From JAYZBC01 sp036339375 (GTDB lineage Bacteria; Pseudomonadota; Alphaproteobacteria; MPNO01; UBA2964), in the NCBI GenBank assembly GCA_036339375.1, contig JAYZBC010000014.1:1-42982 (forward strand): a stretch of 42,982 nt of DNA, in the 5' to 3' direction. The position numbers and the translations under genes were made by a program. The notes below the pieces were generated by a model that was not told the origin of the DNA, searched no databases, and saw only the letters and a list, made by a program, of their open reading frames with translations. Shown here piece after piece: positions 40,344 through 42,982 of the stretch; within the stretch, counting starts at the first letter, position 1, and every line of letters begins with the position of its first letter.

Positions 40344-41037
40344 AACCAAAAATTTTAGAAAGGCATTGGAAGATGCTGTTATGGAACGTCACTGTGCTGA
40401 TCATCCAATGACAGAAAAATGGGCAAAAGGTGAACTTAGCCGTAATTGTCTTATGGGTATTGCAGTAGAGCACTGGCATTGGATTAAAAACGCTTCACGG
40501 TGGAATTTTCCTATGTGTTCGAGGGCTCCACGTGACGTAATAGGACTTCAGCTTGAAAACTATATGGAAGAAAATGATGAAGAAAAGCCACATCTGTCTA
40601 TAATTTTACGATTTGCTCAAGTTAATGGTGCGGACGTTGAAGCAGTAAAAAAAGAACGAGGATTGCCCACGACGAGGGCTTGGGCAGATTGGTTAATCAA
40701 TGTAGGTAAAGAACTGCCCTGGTGGTGTGGGATTGCAGCGGCTCGTGTTGGTACAGAATCGCAATCTCCGAGGTTATACAGCAAAATTTTGCCTGCCCTG
40801 CGTGAAGTCTATAAATTTGAAGAGGAAGAGATCGAACATTTTTGGTTACACTCCGAAGTAGACATTGAACATGGAGAGCGGGGGTTTGAAGCCTTGCTTA
40901 AACATTGCACGACGCGTGAAATGCAAGATATGGCGGTTCAATATGCGCGAGAGAGTGCGTATATGAGATGGTTTTATTTTGATGGAATTTTTCTACATTA
41001 CGAGCAGAGCTACGATTTAAAATTACCAGGAAACTAA
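40336..41037 (+). CDS. Heme-oxygenase-like fold (PqqC/TenA/HDO type) protein
   Basis: A 233-residue, almost entirely helical protein of the PqqC/TenA/iron-containing redox enzyme fold. The start at 40336 has AGGAG about 9 bases upstream and overlaps the cupin stop by 8 bases. Candidate metal ligands in the expected helices are Glu45/His46 or His48 (VEHWHW), Glu75 (LQLENYMEEN), Glu141 (GTESQSP) and His172, Asp176 and His179 (LHSEVDIEHG). The HxxxDxxH helix is the hallmark of heme-oxygenase-like diiron oxidases such as UndA, SznF and CADD. I infer an oxidase or oxygenase, with the cupin as a partner. PQQ synthesis itself is unlikely: no other pqq gene is nearby. Confidence 0.75.
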   Translation: MNETKNFRKALEDAVMERHCADHPMTEKWAKGELSRNCLMGIAVEHWHWIKNASRWNFPMCSRAPRDVIGLQLENYMEENDEEKPHLSIILRFAQVNGADVEAVKKERGLPTTRAWADWLINVGKELPWWCGIAAARVGTESQSPRLYSKILPALREVYKFEEEEIEHFWLHSEVDIEHGERGFEALLKHCTTREMQDMAVQYARESAYMRWFYFDGIFLHYEQSYDLKLPGN

Positions 41038-41066
41038 GAAATTTTGATTAAATTTTGTTTAAAACT

Positions 41067-41116
41067 CGGTTTTCGTTAAAAAGGGAATTAGGAAAATTTA
41101 CGAAGTTTGAAAACCG
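41067..41116. repeat. Inverted repeat in the 41038-41228 gap
   Basis: CGGTTTTC at 41067-41074 is perfectly complementary to GAAAACCG at 41109-41116 with 34 bases between. It follows the heme-oxygenase-fold gene and precedes the hydrolase gene. It could be a weak terminator or regulatory structure. The rest of this 191-base gap holds no gene. Confidence 0.3.
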
Positions 41117-41234
41117 TAAAACCATAAGAATTTGGGTAAATTTCTGCCTCTTTTCGTTTTAGCTATCAGTTAACTGCAACGTCATTGGGGCACCAGGCTT
41201 AAAATTTAGCTGTTTATCAGGGAGTTTTGTGGTT

Positions 41235-42065
41235 ATGCCAAATGTAAAACTATCAACGGGTGTTGATCTCCACTACGAAGAACACGGTTCCGGGGAACCA
41301 CTAATTTTTGTTCCTTCGACTGCCTATTCTGGCGAAGTGTGGAAACCATCACAACTGCCGTTGGCTAATTCCATACGAATTATTTTTCACGATCCGCGCG
41401 GTTGCGGAAGATCAATCCCTGAACAGAAAGTTTACACAATTGAACAAATGGCTCTGGATATTGTTGGTCTAATGGATCATCTCCAGCTCCCAGGAGCCCA
41501 CATCATAGGGCATTCTATGGGTGGACGAATTGCACTTTCACTGGCGCAAAATTTTCCGGGACGGGTGAAAAGTCTAATCATGGCTGGAAGCGGGTCTGGT
41601 CCTGCTGCTAGGGATGGCATCAATTGCGTAGCTGGTTTGCCCCATTACTTAGTCTTGGAGCTTGTGGAATTAGGGTTTGAAAAGTTTATTTATGACGAGA
41701 TTGTTGAAACGGATACTTTCTTTACTCAGGAGTTCCGCACTAAACACAGGGAAACCGTGTTAGATTTTTACAAACGGGCGTGGGCTACTCACGCGAAGTT
41801 GCCTGAATATATCCACTTATGCATGGCCCGCCATAATTTTGAAGGCACCCATCGTTTAGGAGATGTGCTTTCACCTACGTTAGTTTTAATAGGGGAGCAT
41901 GATACAATCGGTAGCAATCACGTTCCGCAGTCCGAAGTGTTAAAAAACCGCATACCTGGTGCTGAATTTATGCTTTTGAAAGGACAGACTCATGGTTTCT
42001 TTTGGGAGGTACCGGAAGAAACCAATGAGATAATATTGTCGTGGGTAAAAAAAAATACGCGGTAG
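41235..42065 (+). CDS. Alpha/beta hydrolase
   Basis: A 276-residue alpha/beta hydrolase from the ATG at 41235. Landmarks are HYEEHGSGEPLIFVPS, the nucleophile Ser94 in GHSMGGR, an acidic residue in IGEHDTIG and the catalytic His in GQTHGFFWEVPEE. GGAG lies 10 bases upstream of the ATG; a GTG two codons earlier is equally possible. Homologous in fold to the hydrolase at 31850-32671 but clearly a different enzyme, being less similar outside the motifs. It is convergent with the truncated amidohydrolase gene. The substrate is unknown. Confidence 0.86.
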   Translation: MPNVKLSTGVDLHYEEHGSGEPLIFVPSTAYSGEVWKPSQLPLANSIRIIFHDPRGCGRSIPEQKVYTIEQMALDIVGLMDHLQLPGAHIIGHSMGGRIALSLAQNFPGRVKSLIMAGSGSGPAARDGINCVAGLPHYLVLELVELGFEKFIYDEIVETDTFFTQEFRTKHRETVLDFYKRAWATHAKLPEYIHLCMARHNFEGTHRLGDVLSPTLVLIGEHDTIGSNHVPQSEVLKNRIPGAEFMLLKGQTHGFFWEVPEETNEIILSWVKKNTR

Positions 42066-42070
42066 TTAAG

Positions 42071-42099
42071 CCAATTGTTTCAACAAACCAGTCAATTGG
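42071..42099. terminator. Possible hairpin between convergent genes
   Basis: CCAATTG at 42071-42077 pairs with CAATTGG at 42093-42099 around a 15-base loop, between the hydrolase and the convergent amidohydrolase, overlapping the latter's stop. The stem is AT-rich and no T run follows on the + strand, so it is a weak candidate. Confidence 0.3.
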
Positions 42100-42982
42100 T
42101 AATGTTTAACTTGAAAACATTGTTAGCAGTTTTCCATAAAATATTTTCTTTTTCTTCTTCACTTAGGTTGGCCCCTTTGAGAACATTTTTACGTATTGTA
42201 TAAAGGGGCGCTGGGTCTGAAAGCCAACGCCAAGTAGCGGACCAGTCCGAACCAAACATAATACGGTCAGACCCAATTGCATCTATTGCTATTCGAAGGT
42301 GTTTGGGGCTCGTTCCAACAACATCAAAATAAATATTGCTATTCCGCATGGCGACGGTCAGAGAGGGTTCAAAATAAGTTTCAAGACTACGTCCCATTTT
42401 TGTTAGAATGATTGGGACATCAGGGTAATGCCCGGCAACTTCGTCTGCCCAAATTGGGTTCCCATAAAAAAGTCCACCAGGAAACTGTGACCAGGCTGTC
42501 GGAAATTGGATAGGTACTTTATAACGGTTGACAGTATCCATAATTGGTCGCAGATCTTTTTCGATTTTTTCTGGATTGACTGAATTCGTGAAAGCCCGGA
42601 TAAAAGTTTCTCCCATCCCCTTCATTCCTAGGTCCTCTATACAATAACTTATATGATCAGGAGCACTATCGCGAACTGGTGTGGGATCATCTAAATATTC
42701 GTAACTGGCTTCCTGGTCATGACCAATTCGAAGCAGGCCTATACACCGGTCCGGGTATTTTTTTACTACCTTTGCTACTTGCTCATTATTGACGTTGCCG
42801 GCACGTGCCTGGACTAATGCCTTGTCTATTTTATGATGATTCATGTGTTCAATTAAATTGTCTGAAATATCTACAGGATCATCAGTTAAAGTTTTTGCAT
42901 AAAGGTCGGGGTGCCTTGTTCGGAACGCTATAGCGTCCTCCATTTTTTTTATTTGCTTTTCTAACTTTTGGAGGGACGGAAA
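42092..42982 (-). CDS. Amidohydrolase_2 family protein, N-terminus outside the window
   Basis: The C-terminal part, about 297 residues in the window, of an amidohydrolase_2-family TIM-barrel protein. The frame remains open from the ATG at 42943 to the window edge, so the true start and the N-terminal DxHxH metal motif are missing. Late landmarks are present: IPIQFPTAW-like strand, FGSDWSATWRW with the catalytic Asp, and LSEEEKENILWKTANNVFKL at the end, typical of the family. The strand that usually reads HMG carries Lys (LTKMGRS), so the metal site may be altered. It is only distantly similar to the amidohydrolases at 13275 and 15315. Confidence 0.8.
   Translation of the reverse strand, partial: FPSLQKLEKQIKKMEDAIAFRTRHPDLYAKTLTDDPVDISDNLIEHMNHHKIDKALVQARAGNVNNEQVAKVVKKYPDRCIGLLRIGHDQEASYEYLDDPTPVRDSAPDHISYCIEDLGMKGMGETFIRAFTNSVNPEKIEKDLRPIMDTVNRYKVPIQFPTAWSQFPGGLFYGNPIWADEVAGHYPDVPIILTKMGRSLETYFEPSLTVAMRNSNIYFDVVGTSPKHLRIAIDAIGSDRIMFGSDWSATWRWLSDPAPLYTIRKNVLKGANLSEEEKENILWKTANNVFKLNITN

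Overview
The window is AT-rich bacterial DNA (low-40s GC by eye), densely packed with catabolic enzymes. TGA, TAA, GTG and TTG are used in the ordinary bacterial way. Gene content (Bug/TctC binding protein, amidohydrolase_2, MmgE/PrpD, TauD/TfdA, Rieske oxygenase, NIPSNAP, DUF3891) suggests an environmental, perhaps marine, Pseudomonadota lineage, most likely alphaproteobacterial; the sequence alone cannot settle this. I saw no tRNA, rRNA, CRISPR array, insertion sequence, transposase or phage gene, and no recognisable transcription factor in 43 kb. No intergenic gap exceeds 300 bases.

Layout. 1-7116: a truncated thiamine diphosphate (ThDP) enzyme and a YciI-like protein on +, then on - a Bug-type binding protein and two full-length paralogous ThDP enzymes flanking a DUF3891 protein. 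7266-11982: an orphan molybdenum-hydroxylase large subunit, then two tandem FMN 2-hydroxyacid oxidases. 12143-17851: a TauD-like dioxygenase, two paralogous amidohydrolases flanking a Rieske ferredoxin and an unknown small protein, and an MmgE/PrpD protein. 17941-22533: a PEP mutase/isocitrate lyase-like enzyme, then a tight - strand operon NIPSNAP-cupin-ThDP enzyme-TauD. 22705-26266: a methylcitrate-cycle operon (prpD, prpB, prpC). 26338-33853: an EamA permease, a second NIPSNAP, a DsbA/FrnE-like oxidoreductase with an in-frame UGA, a hydrolase-SnoaL fusion, alanine dehydrogenase, a quinone reductase/hydrolase pair, a VOC protein and a nitroreductase. 34112-42982: a divergent cluster holding a two-subunit Rieske dioxygenase, a two-subunit sulfopyruvate-decarboxylase-like ThDP enzyme, two substrate-binding-fold proteins without signal peptides (one like 4,5-dihydroxyphthalate decarboxylase), an SDR, a cupin, a heme-oxygenase-fold candidate oxidase, a hydrolase and a truncated amidohydrolase.

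The strongest unusual signal is at 27864-28481. A gene with a good ribosome-binding site and ATG start has a UGA as codon 15, exactly where FrnE/DsbA proteins carry the first cysteine of CPWC. A hairpin of the right size and distance to be a bacterial SECIS element follows. The best reading is a selenocysteine protein (UPWC active site) that ordinary gene calling would truncate to the downstream GTG at 27930.

How the genes may work together (inference): FMN enzymes could oxidise 2-hydroxyacids to 2-oxoacids, ThDP enzymes could decarboxylate or ligate these, and the Mo-hydroxylase or other oxidoreductases could process the products. Rieske, amidohydrolase and Pht5-like enzymes point to aromatic or carboxylate substrates. 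The prp operon would dispose of propionyl-CoA.
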